Source: Epichloe hybrida (taxonomy: Eukaryota; Ascomycota; Sordariomycetes; Hypocreales; Clavicipitaceae). Taken from it: DNA of 64,000 bases. The stretch lies in contig JAFEKR010000022.1 in the NCBI GenBank assembly GCA_019022495.1, positions 620,001 through 684,000 on the forward strand, read 5' to 3'. Below the pieces are notes generated by a model, which was not told the origin of the DNA, searched no databases, and saw only the letters and a list, made by a program, of their open reading frames with translations. The number at the start of each line of letters is the position of its first letter. Within the stretch, counting starts at the first letter, position 1. This document shows, in pieces, positions 48,501 through 60,711 of the stretch. A program made the position numbers and the translations under genes.

Positions 48501-48808
48501 GGAGCTCGTCGGGACTGGTTCAAAATGCCGCCGGGGTCCCCGTGGCCGCGCTGCCGCCGTACAGCTCTCGCGAAGGATCTGTCGATGCCAGCGGAGGAAG
48601 AACGGCGCCAACGCGTATCCATTCCCCGACACCACGTAGAGCCGGACCCGGGCCATCCATAGGCGCATTGGGTGGCGGACCGCAGGGCTACAGTGGCTTG
48701 GCGCAAGCTGAGGGGGCGGACTTGTATGGGGGGGATCCCAGCCAGTATAATTATTTCAGGGGAGGAAGCGGCCAGCGCGCACCCAGACAACCCGGACAAG
48801 GGTGGTAA
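45582..48808 (+). CDS. CSC1/OSCA (TMEM63)-type calcium-permeable stress-gated channel
   Basis: Two exons, 45,582-45,686 and 45,758-48,808, with a 71-nt intron (GTACTC to CCGCAG), encode 1,051 residues. Order: short N-terminus, RSN1-type first membrane segments (about residues 40-190, e.g. NMFLVLALLGVGILVPVNIS), a cytosolic PHM7-like loop with charged coiled-coil-like stretch (about 200-370), then the RSN1_7TM block (about 390-690, with FWIAVLTILWVAPNAMIAIF and FFSVLWSFVSAV). A Gly/Pro/Ser-rich tail of over 300 residues follows. Family members are osmotically or mechanically gated cation channels or lipid scramblase-like proteins of plasma and internal membranes. The start was chosen because exon 1 gives the conserved cytosolic lead-in and a clean splice in frame. 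Confidence 0.9.
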
Positions 48809-49403
48809 AAATAAAAAATAAAAATAAAAGGTGGGATGACGGGCGGGCGGGTTCGGTTGCTGCGATTCTGAAGATGGGGGGGATCATGGACGAGAAGCTC
48901 TTGTTGAGCAAGCATATCTGCCTCGATTTTGAAATGGGAACCACATGGCGTTTTTTTTTTTCTTTTTTTTTTTTTCTTGAACGCTTCTTGGAAATAGACA
49001 CGGGCACATCACGTGTGAACACTTTATTGGTGCAACTGATGGAAGACGATTGAAGACGAAGACTAGAACAAGGACAGACCTGCAGGCAGATTGGGCTGAG
49101 CCCCTCGATACCGATATATATAATAATACACAACGGTGTAGTGTGGAATGTACTTTTCTAATTCCTCTCCGTTGCCCCCCCCCCCCCCTTTTCAAGGTTG
49201 CAGTGTTGATAAATTGGCTACGTGTCTTGATCGGTAGCTGTTATATACGGAATGAAATTTAAAGTCAAGTCTATTCCACCACCGACATGGTCTGCTTGTT
49301 GTCCAAAATGTGCGTCTTCTAAGCCCCCCTCGTCAGATCTTGCCCGCACACCGGTGATAATTTACATCCCATGCATGACACGACAACTGACGACGCCTGC
49401 TCA
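48809..49403. other. convergent intergenic region
   Basis: 3' ends of the channel gene (+) and the acetyltransferase gene (-). It contains long T tracts (48,951-48,976) and a C14 tract (about 49,176). No gene seen. Confidence 0.6.
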
Positions 49404-51033
49404 TCAACAAAAGGAACCCGTCTTGTCAAAACACACCATGTACTTTTGTAAATCCTCAGCCAACCCCCCCATCAGCTCATCGGACACGACGCCCTCTTGC
49501 CACGAAAGCGCAAGAGTCAGTGCGCCGCCAACGACACTCCCTATGCCCAGGCCCAGGGGGGGGCCAGTCACCATTGCGCCGTTTGTAAAGTAGACTCTTG
49601 AGACGGTGAATCTCGGCGCAGTCCCGTTGTCCGTGTCTCGAGTCTGGTTGTCGTCTTTGAAGACGCCAATGTTGCTGACCACCCAGGACTCGAGGCGCGG
49701 CTTGCCGTCTTTTTTGCGGAAGAAGTCGAACCAGTCTGTCACGTACTTTAGGAGGCCTGATGCGTCGTCTTTGGGAAGCGTGCTTGTTCGGAGAGAGAGG
49801 TCGGTTTTCACCTGGTGGGCGAGGGCCCAGATTGTGGGGGTGAGGGATTCGGGGGATGCGTGGCGGAGGTGGGAGACAGTTGGGGGAGTAAAGTCGTAGA
49901 TGTTTCCTGTTACGAGGACGGCGAGCATTTCTTTCAGCTGCGTGGTGGATTGGGCGGGAAGGAAAGGTCGGAGGCTGATGGGTGTGGCGGCTGCGAAGCA
50001 GGATGCCTCGGCTGGGGAAAGGCGGGTGGTCAGGGAGGCGAGGATGAGAGCGTGGAAGATGGCTGTTATGGTGGTTTTGTGGTGTCTGCATGCTTGGATG
50101 AGCTTGGATAGTGCCGGGCCGGGGACGTCGACTGGCTTGGTGATGGTCACGTAGGGAAGAGACAGGTCGATGGGCTTGCTGTGCCAGGGGGTGGGCTTTT
50201 CGGCGCGCAGCATGGCTGGTGCGAACTCGTTCCAGAGCGTTTTGACGAAGTATGACGGGGACACTTGGAAGGGGATTTGTGCTTGGGGGGCTGGCAGGTG
50301 GATGATTTGGGGCATGTCGAGCAGAGTGGATGTCGGGGATGGTGGCTCGAGGGTCGTCGAGACTGTCTTGTCATGGAGTTCCGTGTTGAGCTGAACGAGG
50401 AGTTTCTCGTGGAAGATTCGGCCGCTTATACCGTCCAGAATGGCGTGGTGGTAGGAGAAGATGATGTCTTGCATGCCGGAGAGGTACTCATGATCGGGGA
50501 CGCTGGGTTCAACGACCTCGATTCGCCAGGGAGGCCGGGACGCGACGTCGGGGAAGCGTTGGTTATGGTGCCGGGATTGCTGGAGGGCGATGTGGTCGTC
50601 ATACTGGTCCATGGTCTCGCAAGGTAGTGTTGAGAAGGAGACGTGATGGGACAAGTCGACATGTCTGACGTGGCAGAAGCTGGCTTTGTTGGTGTGCTCG
50701 TCGAGGATTCCAACATGCAGCATGGGCTGTGACAAAACGACCCTCTTGAGGGCTGGATACAGGAGCGCCGAGTCTATCTTCTGGTCAGGCTGTGAGGCGT
50801 GATATCGACATGTCAAGGTGACGCTGAGGTAGATGCCCATGTGGTGACGGCTGGAGCTGATGAGCTCGCTGGGCAGGCAAATGGATGGAGGAGAGATCAG
50901 CAAACAGCTCAATCGGACTTTCGCTTGAAAGAGTCATGGTAGTAGGTACGCGCGATGCGGTACGATTGCTTGTTTTGACTCACATGGGCAAGAGGCGCCG
51001 CAAGGGCGTGGGCCCGTTGGCCTTGTCCATCAT
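49404..51033 (-). CDS. alcohol acetyltransferase-family protein (AATase/condensation-like fold)
   Basis: Exon 1 (51,033-50,984) encodes MMDKANGPTPLRRLLP; a 115-nt intron (GTGAGT to GCCCAG, CTGAT branch) joins in frame to exon 2 (50,868-49,404), giving 504 residues. Spliced, the N-terminus reads LRRLLPIELISSSRHHMGIY, as in fungal alcohol acetyltransferase-domain proteins. The catalytic HHxxxDG motif is HHAILDG (His157-His158 to Gly163). A C-terminal WVVSNIGVF and a Gly-rich LGIGSVVGGALTLALSW segment fit the second half of the fold. The family transfers acetyl or acyl groups from CoA to alcohols or amines; the substrate here cannot be read from sequence. It is probably a standalone metabolic or detoxifying enzyme, as no biosynthetic neighbours are present. 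Confidence 0.82.
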
Positions 51034-51657
51034 GATGTTGTATGTTGTCTGTTGTTATTGAACTGCGCTGAGAAGTAATAAATAACCTGGATGGAGGGCG
51101 GTTGCGGGTAGCCAGACTGGAGCGGGCGACTGACGACAGCACGAGGGACTCGGGTCGTTTTCAAAAACCATCTTGATACTGTTGACATGTTGTTCGAGTG
51201 CATTCGAGTGCGTTCGAGTGCATCGATCAAGAACAATATCTATCTGACGGATGTTGAACAATAGGAATCGGTCCTCCAGTGGCAGGAGCGACCGGGTGCA
51301 GCAGTGGCGGTGGCGCGACGTGGAAGGCGAGTGTATCCCATCCCAACAACTGCTTCGACCGGTCGACTCAATCAGAGTGATGGAGTGTCTTTGAATAGAG
51401 GGAGATTCACGCAGCCATTTCTAGGGAGTATAAACCATATTACATAGGCTCAGGCACACAAGATCTATTACATGTAGGAACGATCGATTTGCCGTCCCAC
51501 CCACGCACACCCCCACCAAGAACCAAGCAAAACTCCACCTCAAAAACTCACCTCACCTCATCTCATATCTCATCAACCCATCTCATCACATCTCACCAGA
51601 CCACAGCCACCAACACACCCACACCCACACCCACACCCAAAACATGCCCATCTCGCC
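51034..51657. other. divergent promoter region
   Basis: Lies between the acetyltransferase (-) and TFIIIC-subunit (+) genes. It contains three direct TCGAGTGCA-type repeats (51,196-51,225) and a C/A-rich leader with CACACC repeats (51,603-51,640). No gene seen. Confidence 0.55.
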
Positions 51658-53869
51658 ATGAAAACACGCACCTCGAACCGCACCAAAAAATTCACCCCAG
51701 AAGCCTACTCCTTCGAAAGCGACTTCTCCCACGCCTCGCCCCCTCCCCCAAGACGGCGGCCCTCCTCCACCTTCGGTACCCCCACAGACTCACCCGACCA
51801 AGAGCCCATCTCCGTCTCCCAAGATGAAGCCTCCTCGCCATCACCGGCCCCTTCCGTCGTCGAAGCCCCGACCCCCTCCCGCGGACGCACCAAGAAGAAG
51901 CCCGTGAGGGCCGCCCGCCCCACCGGCTACATGGACGTCGAGTCCGTCACCACAGACACGCATCTGAAGGGGTACATCGGCCCCTACGACAGGAGCATGC
52001 GCGGCCAGACCCTCATCGCAACGTGGTACGGCCCCGACCCGGACCATGTGCACCTCTTGCAGAGGCTGGTCGATCGGTGGATCGCCTGGCCTGTCCTCCC
52101 GCCCAAGTACGTGGCCCCGGGGGACGACATTTCGGACACGCAGCCCTGGGCGGATGGTTTCTTCGAGAGAGAGGCCCGGCTGTCCGAGCGGTGGTGCGTC
52201 CGGCGGAGGGTAGGGGTAGGAACCGAGGACCTCCAGACGTGCGTTGCGCTCGAGGGCGACGCGAGGACGCCGTACGAGCAGCCCAGGCTGGGGATACGGG
52301 TCGTCATGGGACCCGTGGATGCGCAGCGGGAGTGGACGCTGTACCCCGGCCATGGCTATCCTCTGACGCAGTCTTGGCTGCCGTACGACGAGGATGGCTC
52401 AGACAACAAAGTCCCGATGGGGTGGATCGTGGACGCGGGCGGCATCGTCACCGGCATGGATTGGTGCCCCCGGCGTGAGGGCGTCCAACTACTTGCCTTG
52501 GCGGTCGTGCCGCATGCCGACCAGGAAAACTACAACTATGAGTCGGAGCATCAGAGGCCGGGCTTCCAGATGCACGGCACGGTGCAGGTGTGGGCTTTCG
52601 AGGGCGTGCAGATGGACGGCGTGCCGCGGCCTTCGCCACAGGCGCCGAGGCTTCGGAAGACGATTTGCCTGGATTTCGGGCGCGCCAAGCGCGTGAGGTG
52701 GTCTCCCGTGCCTGACTCGACGTCCCAGCCGCCTCTTCATTCTCTCGCGGTGCTGTGTGGCGATGGGAGGGTGTGTGTTGTGGCGAATGACGAACGAGAG
52801 GACGGAGCATTCGGTAAGGTCCATTTCCATGAGGGACCAGAAAACATGTGTTTTTGTCTCAACTCAATGCGACTCTGTTGCGGCGTGCTAACATCTGACA
52901 GACTACATCACGAATGTTGAAGCGTCCCTCATGCTCGAAAACGAAGACAGCGTCAAGGCCACGGCCATGGCATGGTCGACATTCAACAGACTCGTCGTCG
53001 GCTATTCCGATGGCTCTATTGCTCTATGGTCTCTCTACCCATGCTTCATGGTCTCCAGACACCCCGTCCATCACAGTCTCATTGTTGACATCGCCACGGC
53101 GTATCCCACGCAGCCGTTTTTGGTGGCATCTACGCCGATCGGTGGCACGACCAAGCTGGTGGACTTGAGCCGTCCCACATTCGAGACAACCGAGGTGCAA
53201 ACCAATGCGGTAAGCTGGCAACCCAACATGCTAGCTTACAGCCATCACCTTCAGGGCTTCTACTCCGTGTACCCGTCTGCCAATGCACTCAATACCATGG
53301 TTGGCTTCTTGCACCAGCGGTTTTTTCCCGTTGTGCGAAGAGTCTTTGTTGGCGAAAGCTACAATTCCAGTCTAGCCGTCGGGCGTACGCACCCCTTTTT
53401 GCTGATAGGCTCGACCGACGGATCGCTATGGTCCCTCAACCCGCAGGTCGAGTTGTTCAACAGCCGTCGAGGACCGACTGACCGCCTCCGCGTGTTTCAT
53501 CATGAGCATCGATCTAAAGAACTGTTCCCGCACGGTTCGCCAGCCTCTGAGCGTGGTGTGTCTAGGTTTCTCCACGGTTTTGCCATCGAAAAGGGCCGAA
53601 GCGCAAAGGGTGAGGTAAAAGTCCAGCCCGTCAAGAAGCAAAAGAGGCCGCGAAAATCTAATGTCGAAAATGTCGAAGCCGACGACGACGATGACGAGGA
53701 GGCCGCTGGTGTCATGGATCCGACCCGAGGCATCGTATATGAGCCTCTCTCGAGAATCACCTCAGTTGAGTGGAACCCGAACCAGGATTTCGGCTATTGG
53801 GCAGCCGCGGCCATGGCAAGCGGCCTTGTGAGGATCATGGACCTCGGGCTGGATAACATGCCCGGCTGA
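51658..53869 (+). CDS. WD-repeat TFIIIC subunit, Tfc6/Sfc6-like
   Basis: Exons 51,658-52,813 and 52,902-53,869 with an 88-nt intron (GTAAGG to TGACAG, perfect TGCTAAC branch site) encode 707 residues. A disordered basic/proline-rich N-terminus (about 1-95, PRRRPSS, GRTKKKP) precedes a beta-propeller-like region with WD-type strands (WCPRREGVQLLALAVV, VRWSPVPD, GYSDGSIALWSL, LLIGSTDGSLWSLN). Near the end are an acidic DDDDDEE stretch and a final propeller strand with VEWNPNQDFGYWAAAAMASG. This matches the Sfc6/tau-91 subunit of RNA polymerase III factor TFIIIC, which binds B-box promoters of tRNA genes. The assignment rests on overall architecture and wording; another nuclear WD protein is possible. 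Confidence 0.72.
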
Positions 53870-53912
53870 GACAAACCGACATTGATTAAGTGACGACGCC
53901 ATCTTTGAGACC

Positions 53913-55062
53913 TCACTCCAAAGTACATTGCGCGTGACCCAGGACGTGGTGGCTGTCAAACGCCTTTGCCATACCGTAAAAGTGCGTCGCAGCGGCCAAG
54001 AGGACAAACATGTGGAAAATCTGGTGTGAGCTGCCCCAAATATCAAATGAGCCTGGAAAGCTGCGTTCCGGCCAGCGGGCCTGATAGCATTGTGTCAGCC
54101 GTCTTCTCCTCATAATTGGCACGAAGCTCCCGAGAGCGAAAACCCCACGAGACTTACAGCGTAGAGGACGGCGCCAAAGATATACACGGCCCCTTGGGCA
54201 ATGACCCAGCTAATGCTCATGCGATCCTCGAGCCCCGAGTATCCATAGATGAACACCCCATGAATGACCGGGACGACGCCGGAGAGGCCCAGGCCGATAA
54301 ACATGCCCGCCCGATAGGGACGCCACAGGGGAGTGCGAAAGCGCTCAACCCATGAAATAACACCGCATCCACCACCTAGGATACAAATCTAGTGCAACCA
54401 GAATCAGTAACTAAAAATAAACAAAACCCAATGTTTCCACTGTAAACACGAAAGTTTGCACGTGGGCGTGAATGCTTCCCACTCACCAAGTATAAATACG
54501 TCGACATCAACGCAGGTTTGCAAAAGAAGCCATAATACATAGCAGGCACATAACTGCCCACGATCAAGGCCACGATGCCCGTGTAATCCAGCTTATTCCC
54601 CCACTTGGCCACATCCCGGCTGTGGTCCACCAGCGTGTGAAAGGTCGCGCTCATGCCCAAACACAGAACAGCGCCAGTGAAGAAGCACGAAAAGACAAAG
54701 ACGTCCGACGACGTGGCCTGCTCGTACCGCGGACGAATCACGTAGTGCAGGTACGCGGCACATGCGACAGCCACCAGAGCCCCGAGGAGGTGAGACCAGA
54801 TGTTGACGGACTCATTGTGCAGGTAGAAGAGGGACTGGAACGAATGATTGTAGGAAGCGCGGATCTGGCGGTACCCAGACTGGATGAAGGCGTTGTCGCG
54901 GCGCCAGGCAGGCAGGTCGTCCCAGAAGAGAAGCAGCTTGGACTCTGCTTTTCCAGGGATGGATTGAACGGCGGTGAGGGTGGTTTCTGGCTCGGCAATG
55001 GTGGTTGTTGTCGTCGGCGATGAGGAGCGTCGATGGCGGATGCCACTTGGTGATTTTGACAT
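53913..55062 (-). CDS. adiponectin-receptor/haemolysin III family (PAQR, Izh-like) membrane protein
   Basis: Three exons (55,062-54,487; 54,388-54,158; 54,080-53,913), introns of 98 and 77 nt with GTGAGT/GTAAGT donors and CTGAT/CTGAC branch sites, give 324 residues. The N-terminal 45 residues are Ser/Thr-rich and cytosolic. PAQR signature elements follow: FYLHNESVNIWSHLLGA, SATFHTL with His142, KLDYTGI with Asp159, and SSHQIFH with His288 and His292. The three His are the expected zinc ligands and seven membrane segments are visible. Fungal Izh proteins affect zinc and sterol homeostasis and may have ceramidase-like activity. The gene ends 43 bp from the convergent TFIIIC-subunit gene. Confidence 0.92.
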
Positions 55063-55676
55063 GCTTTGATATGGGATGAAACTTGGGAATGCAAATTGAT
55101 CTAGTCGGCGTCTTATTGCAGAGTTGGTGATTTTAAGGCGGAAAAGGATGTGACCTGGTTGCCCAACACGTTACTCAAATAAATTCCTTGGTTGGGAAAA
55201 GAGTGACTGATCATTGAACCCTGACGTTGTCCCGAAATTGTTGGGACTGACATGTGCAAGGAAGGGGCAGCAACCAGCCAGACTGCAGTGGACTGAACAA
55301 CTGGACTGGGCGGCGCTGCACCCAGCCAGGCCTCAGGCCCTCGATTAGTTGACATTTTCAGCGGTCTCTTCCCCCACGCTCAGCGCACGCGACACTAATA
55401 GGTTTAAAGGGTCTCTTGGCTCAAAAGTTGAAACTAAGAGGGAACCGATCCGAAAGCAGGTATCTTCCCCACCTTTCTTGTTCGTAAGAAATCAAATCCT
55501 CTCGTTCCGGCCGCCCTTTAGGTTGCTCGTCTGGCCAGCGACAATTTTCGCCTCCCTCACTGTGACGATAGCGACTCGGCAACCAGCAGCGGTACCGACA
55601 GCTCGGAAAGACCTCTGGCAGCGAAGACATATATTCCTACTGTTTCTTTTTCGGATCATCGATCCAAACACTCATC
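55063..55676. other. divergent promoter region
   Basis: Lies between the PAQR gene (-) and TMA7 (+). No open frame resembles a protein. A pyrimidine-rich tract ends about 30 bases before the TMA7 start. Confidence 0.55.
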
Positions 55677-56097
55677 ATGGGCGGCCAAAGCAGACAAGGT
55701 GAGTTTGTGGAATGGACTACACAACTGCTATTGGTGGTCCTTGGTGGTCCTTGTCCGGCGACCAGCAAAAACACAACGCGCCGACTGTTCAATGAAGCAT
55801 ATTAACAAGACTCTCTCCTGACAGGCGGCACCAGAAAGCCTGAGAGGGGAACAAAGTCAAAGCCGAAAGGCCCAGAAGATCCCGAGGACGAAGCCCTTCG
55901 CCTGAAGGTGGCAGCAGGTTCGTCGATTTCCCCCATGCACTTCTCGCCCAACAGCGATGTGCCCGTCTTGATAACAACTATTCTGACGGCGTGAAATAGA
56001 CAAAAAAGCTGAAAAGGAAATGGCTGCCAAGATCGCCGGCAAGAAGGGCCCCTTGAACACGGGGGCTCAAGGAATCAAGAAGAGCGGCAAGAAATAG
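55677..56097 (+). CDS. TMA7: translation machinery-associated protein 7
   Basis: Too short and split for an ORF scan. Exons 55,677-55,698, 55,825-55,917 and 56,000-56,097 join in frame (introns 126 and 82 nt; donors GTGAGT and GTTCGT, acceptors GACAG and AATAG) to give 70 residues. The start is MGGQSRQGG. The C-terminal KKGPLNTGAQGIKKSGKK is the near-invariant end of TMA7/CCDC72, and the Lys/Ala/Glu-rich middle (AEKEMAAKIAG) fits the family, whose members are about 64-75 residues. TMA7 co-purifies with ribosomes and influences protein synthesis. Every exon junction is supported by the conserved protein reading; the GTTCGT donor is unusual but the frame requires it. Confidence 0.93.
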
Positions 56098-57579
56098 ACA
56101 GTCTGCTGTCGCAACTTGGCCCGTACGATGCGGGGAGAATGGCGCTCCTGGGGAAAACCTTGCGACCGTACGGACGAGGTTCTATATCAGTATCGCGATT
56201 CGGATCGGTGCATGACACACCGAAACCGCGATCTGGGACGACTCCTCTTTGGTCCAGCGGCTCGACCCTTTTGTGGGATTCACGAGAAGCTGCTGCTGTA
56301 CATCAAGCCACAGGCAATATGTTTGCGTTTTCATCATACGTTGTCTGCCCATAAAAAATACGATTTGATGCTCACTGTCCTTGTCTTTCTCTCCTCCTTC
56401 TCCTTCTCCATCGCCGTCTTCCTCTTCCTCTTCCTCTTCCTCTTCCTCTTCCTCTTCCTCTTCCTCTTCCTCTCTTCCTCTTCCTCTTCCTCTTCCTCTT
56501 CCTCTTCCTCTTCCTCTTCCTCTTCCTCTTCCTCTTCCTCTTCCTCTTCCCCTTCCTCTACAGGCCTCTTTTCATTATCCCAAATATCCCATAACTCGAT
56601 TCACTCCACGATTTCCCTCGTAAAAGTGTTGTCCGGTCCCAAGGATCTCGTGGACCGTTCTAGGCAGTCCTTCGTCAAGATGATTCATTCATTGTATCGA
56701 TCCTGCTGATAAATTGCCTACGTTAGCGATTCTACAGATAAGAAGGTTGCTTTGTGATCTGGACCAAGACTAGTCTCCTGGCTATGCATACAACAGCTCT
56801 CTGCGGAGACTCTGCTTCCGAACTTTTTTGTGTCGTCATAAACATGCCCAAGACGTCTAAGCGCCAAAGACTTGAACTACCAAGGACACAGCGTCAAGGT
56901 ATTCGAGCTGCTTGTAGTCATGTGCTAGAGATTCCTTGCTTTCTAGGTAGGTAACTCATGCACTCTAAGAGTGTCATAATGATGCTTGTCATGCAGCTTC
57001 TCGCTCAATGCTCCCGCTCTTTCGAAGAGCTGCCTCATTGTGCCGGTCTTGGCTGCAGTGCATTCCGCCCAGCTGTGACATGGTTCGCGGCGCAGTTAAA
57101 CCCTCCTCCCCATTTTGTCTCATGCGATGCGCGCGTCAAACACTCTCTGCGCGATTAACTCTGCTTCATCCAATCGAAGAAGACTGCGATTCCACGATGG
57201 GGCATACCTTCCGCAGGCCCTTGGATGGTTATGTAATCATTAAACAGCACGAAATTCTCCACCCAAAAGGTGGATTGGGTGGGCAATCTCGCTCCTCATC
57301 GCGTCAATTCCCAATCTTTCACTCTCTTCGTCGATAGCCATCATTCTTCTCTCAACGCGTGTATCCGACACCGCTTTCGCAAAGCCAAGGCTCTCTCGCT
57401 GTCTTTGGAAACTCGATTGCGCCCAGCGAGAAGCCAAATGACCCGCCCCCAGACGAGTCAACGCTGATCTGGTTGGACTCATTCTCCTGCTTGCACGCTG
57501 GCTTTTCCTGATCGTTCTGCTGACACTGTTCTCTCTTGCCATCTGTTAGGATCCTTTTCCAGGATCAAGCACACGTAAG
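56098..57579. other. intergenic region with hexanucleotide repeat, upstream of PRP4
   Basis: Contains the TMA7 3' region, a long (CTTCCT)n tract, and the presumptive PRP4 promoter. Open frames across the repeat are low-complexity Ser/Leu/Pro artefacts. No further gene is supported in the 1.5 kb. Confidence 0.6.
56417..56558. repeat. (CTTCCT)n microsatellite
   Basis: About 23 hexamer units with one two-base interruption near 56,472. Purine/pyrimidine strand asymmetry is complete across the tract. Confidence 0.95.
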
Positions 57580-60500
57580 ATGACATCCAGCTCGGATGAA
57601 GGCGAAATTAGTGAAGGTGGAACTGGGGATTTGAAGGCAACTTCACTCGCACGCCATTCAGGAAACGGTATTGACCGCCAAGACAGAACCCGATGTAAAC
57701 AGTCGTCTCCGGATCACGATACTGCTTCCAGATACAGCGGCTCCTCCCGCAGAAGCCGCTCGCCCCGCGGTCACAAACGCACGCGCGACGACAGAGACAC
57801 GCATGGCCGTGGACGCGGCCGCGACTCGAGGCATGTCCGGTCCCGCTGCGACGATCCTCGCAGGGACGACTATCGGAGGTCGCGCATCTCCTACGATGAT
57901 CTAGATCGACCAAACTCGCATTCATTTTCTGGTAATTGCGGTCGGCGACTCAATGATGAACGGGAACAAGAGGTGAATCGCTCGCACGGTGGTGATGGCG
58001 CACGCCACGCAGAAACCACTCGATATTCCGATAGACAACCTCGCCCTCGTAGTCGCTCACCATATGCGCCAAACCGATTCGGAAGGTCGGATGCAGCGAA
58101 ATTTGTGCGAGAAGGGCACTGCGATGAGCGCGATTCGGCCAAAACACTCCAGTATGACGATGATTCTCGTTCGGGGCAAAGACGTGCCCAGTCCAATCGC
58201 TCGCTTGTAGGAAATAATTCCCATGCCCGTGATGCTGTCTTTGACCGACAGAAGAATGCTTCAAAAAATGACAAAAATCACAATAGCCACGTCAAACAGC
58301 CGGAGCCGGAGCCGGAGCCTGAAGCAGATTATGAAGAAGCGCAGCCAATTGACGAAGACGCAGAAATAGAACGTCGTCGCCGGCGACGGGAGGAACTCCT
58401 TGCAAAGTCCAGCTCTGCTACTCCTCTACTTCTTCACGCTGTAGGCGCCGCAAGCGACAAAGTCGCTCGCGGGGCGTCACCCGCATCAACGCATCCCGAT
58501 ATTCCATACAAATCGTCTTTTGACGGAGAGATTCCACGGACACCTCGTTCTGGTACGTTTGTCCGTGCTCAATCTGTTCGGTTGCTCAAATCTAATTTAG
58601 CAGACTTCGCGTCGCCTCGCTCGCCAGGGCCATCACCTGGTGGAATCGACATTCTAAATGATAAAGGGCTGATGAACACGCACAATGAAAACCAAGTCGC
58701 TGATGATGAGGACGGTCCTTCGGCTGCCAACTATGACCCGACGGCAGATATGAAGGAAGATGAGCGTCGGCACGAGCTCAGACATGGCCACAGTGTCCCG
58801 CATGGTGAGAGCATGACAGAGACGATTGAATCCAAGGATGAAGACGCGCAGGCTGCAGACGCCGATGCAGGCACAAAAGACGCTGATGATGATGACTTTG
58901 ACATGTTTGCCGACGAAATAGACGTGGACAAATATGCAAGCAAGCACGCCGCGGCTGCCGAGGCAGCAGATGCAGCAGACAACCAGGGGGCTCAAGTAGA
59001 CGACAAAGGTGGTATTCTCGAGGGTGATGACAAGGACGGATACTACAAGATCAGGATCGGTGAGGTTCTCAATGGTCGATACCAGATTCAAGCCACTCTC
59101 GGGCGGGGCATGTTTTCTGGAGTTGCTCGAGCCGTTGACATTTCTACCAAGCAGGTAGTTGCCATCAAGATAATGCGAAACAACGACGCTCTACGAAAGG
59201 GAGGATACACCGAGATTGCCATTCTCCAAAAACTCAACGATGCCGATGCAGAAAACCGGAAACACATTGTCAAGTTTGAACGGCATTTTGAATACAGGGG
59301 TCACTTGTGTATGGCCTTTGAGAACTTGAGCATGAACTTGCGGGAAGTCTTGCGAAAGTTTGGCAACAATGTCGGCATCAATCTTGCAGCTACGAGAACC
59401 TATGCATATCAAATATTCGTGGCCTTGGCCCACATGCGGAAATGCAGCATCATCCACGCTGATCTCAAACCCGATAATATTCTGGTCAACGAACAGCACA
59501 ACGTTCTGAAGATTTGCGACTTGGGTACAGCGATTGATAGGTCAGATGCTGCTACGGCTCACAACCAAATCACGCCATATCTCGTCAGTCGATTCTACCG
59601 GGCCCCTGAGATCATTCTTGGTATGCCATACGATTATGGAGTAGACATGTGGTCCATCGGGTGTACGCTGTACGAATTGTATACGGGCAAAATTCTCTTC
59701 ACTGGCGACAGCAACAACCAGATGCTCAAGGCCATCATGGAAATTCGCGGTCGTTTTACGCCCAAGCTTTTCCGACGAGGCCAGCTCTCGGGTGCGCATT
59801 TCGACGAACAAGGTCATTTCGTGAGTGTTGAGAGGGACAAGGTCTTGGGAAAGGTACGCCTCAGTCTCGCCCATCCCTTCATTTTTTTTTTTCATACTTT
59901 TTTTTTTCCATTCTGTCGCATTTGCACAAGTCAGAAGCGTCGCGCGGCAGGAATGCAGAGGACAAAACACAGCTTTCACCCCTTGCTCTGGTTGTTTTTA
60001 CTATTTTTATCCCACGCCATCTGATGGGCGCTTAATGGGTGGTCGGCAACAGTCGGTCGCTCATTTTAAGCGCCGGGATGCTTTTCCTGATGGATCGTGG
60101 AGAAGCCAACGGCAACGTACATGGTGTAGCCCGGTCCCTGTTGATTCATTCATATTCATGTCGGCGCCAAAAGCAGCTGCCGCTGCTGGGCGGTAATCAA
60201 AGCATGGGTCCTGCGGGTCGCCTCCAAGGTCGCAGGATGCAGACTCGACCGGTCAGCTTTCGTCCATGCTGTCATGCGCAATCCGTGCAGAGGTCGCAGC
60301 GTAATAGTTCGGCGCCAATAGTTTGAGTCGACGTGAGCTGACTTGCATGGTCGAGCCCCCCTGGAGCCCTCTGGAACCCCCTGCTTTGCCCAATTGTCAT
60401 CGGCCTCTGCAACATGTATTTCCATGCTTTCCACGAAGAGGATGGTGATGGCCACACTTGCTAACCGATGCGCGCATCTACAGACGGCCGTGAGAACGAT

Positions 60501-60711
60501 GGCCGTGGTCAAGCCAACACGCGACCTCAGGACCCGCCTCAACGCCGCATCGGCAGGGATGAACGACGCGGAAGCAAGGCATCTCAACCATTTCATCGAT
60601 TTGCTGGAGCAGTGTCTGGCCCTCAATCCCGACAAGAGGATCTCGGCAGGCGAGGCGCTAAAGCATCCTTTCTTCGTGTCGAAAACGGTAACTAGCAATG
60701 GTCGGCGATGA
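57580..60711 (+). CDS. PRP4: Prp4-type serine/threonine kinase of pre-mRNA splicing
   Basis: Exon 1 (57,580-59,853) and exon 2 (60,484-60,711) flank a 629-nt intron (donor GTACGC, branch TGCTAAC, acceptor CTACAG) and encode 833 residues. The N-terminal half is Arg/Ser/Asp-rich (SRRSRSPRG, PRSRSPYAP) with an acidic region before the kinase domain (about 499-820). Kinase landmarks: Gly-loop LGRGMFSGVARAVD, Lys530 in VAIKIMR, HADLKPDNIL with catalytic Asp628, DLG at 647 in place of DFG, and activation segment YLVSRFYRAPEIILG. HADLKPDN and DLG are hallmarks of the Prp4 family, which phosphorylates tri-snRNP proteins to activate the spliceosome. Exon 2 supplies the C-lobe end ALNPDKRISAGEALKHPFF. 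The large intron is unusual among this window's genes. Confidence 0.93.

Noticed and set aside
56116..56709. 197-codon plus-strand open frame across the hexanucleotide repeat
   Set aside because: Most of it is poly-Ser/Leu/Phe from (CTTCCT)n; no conserved segment, no gene signals.
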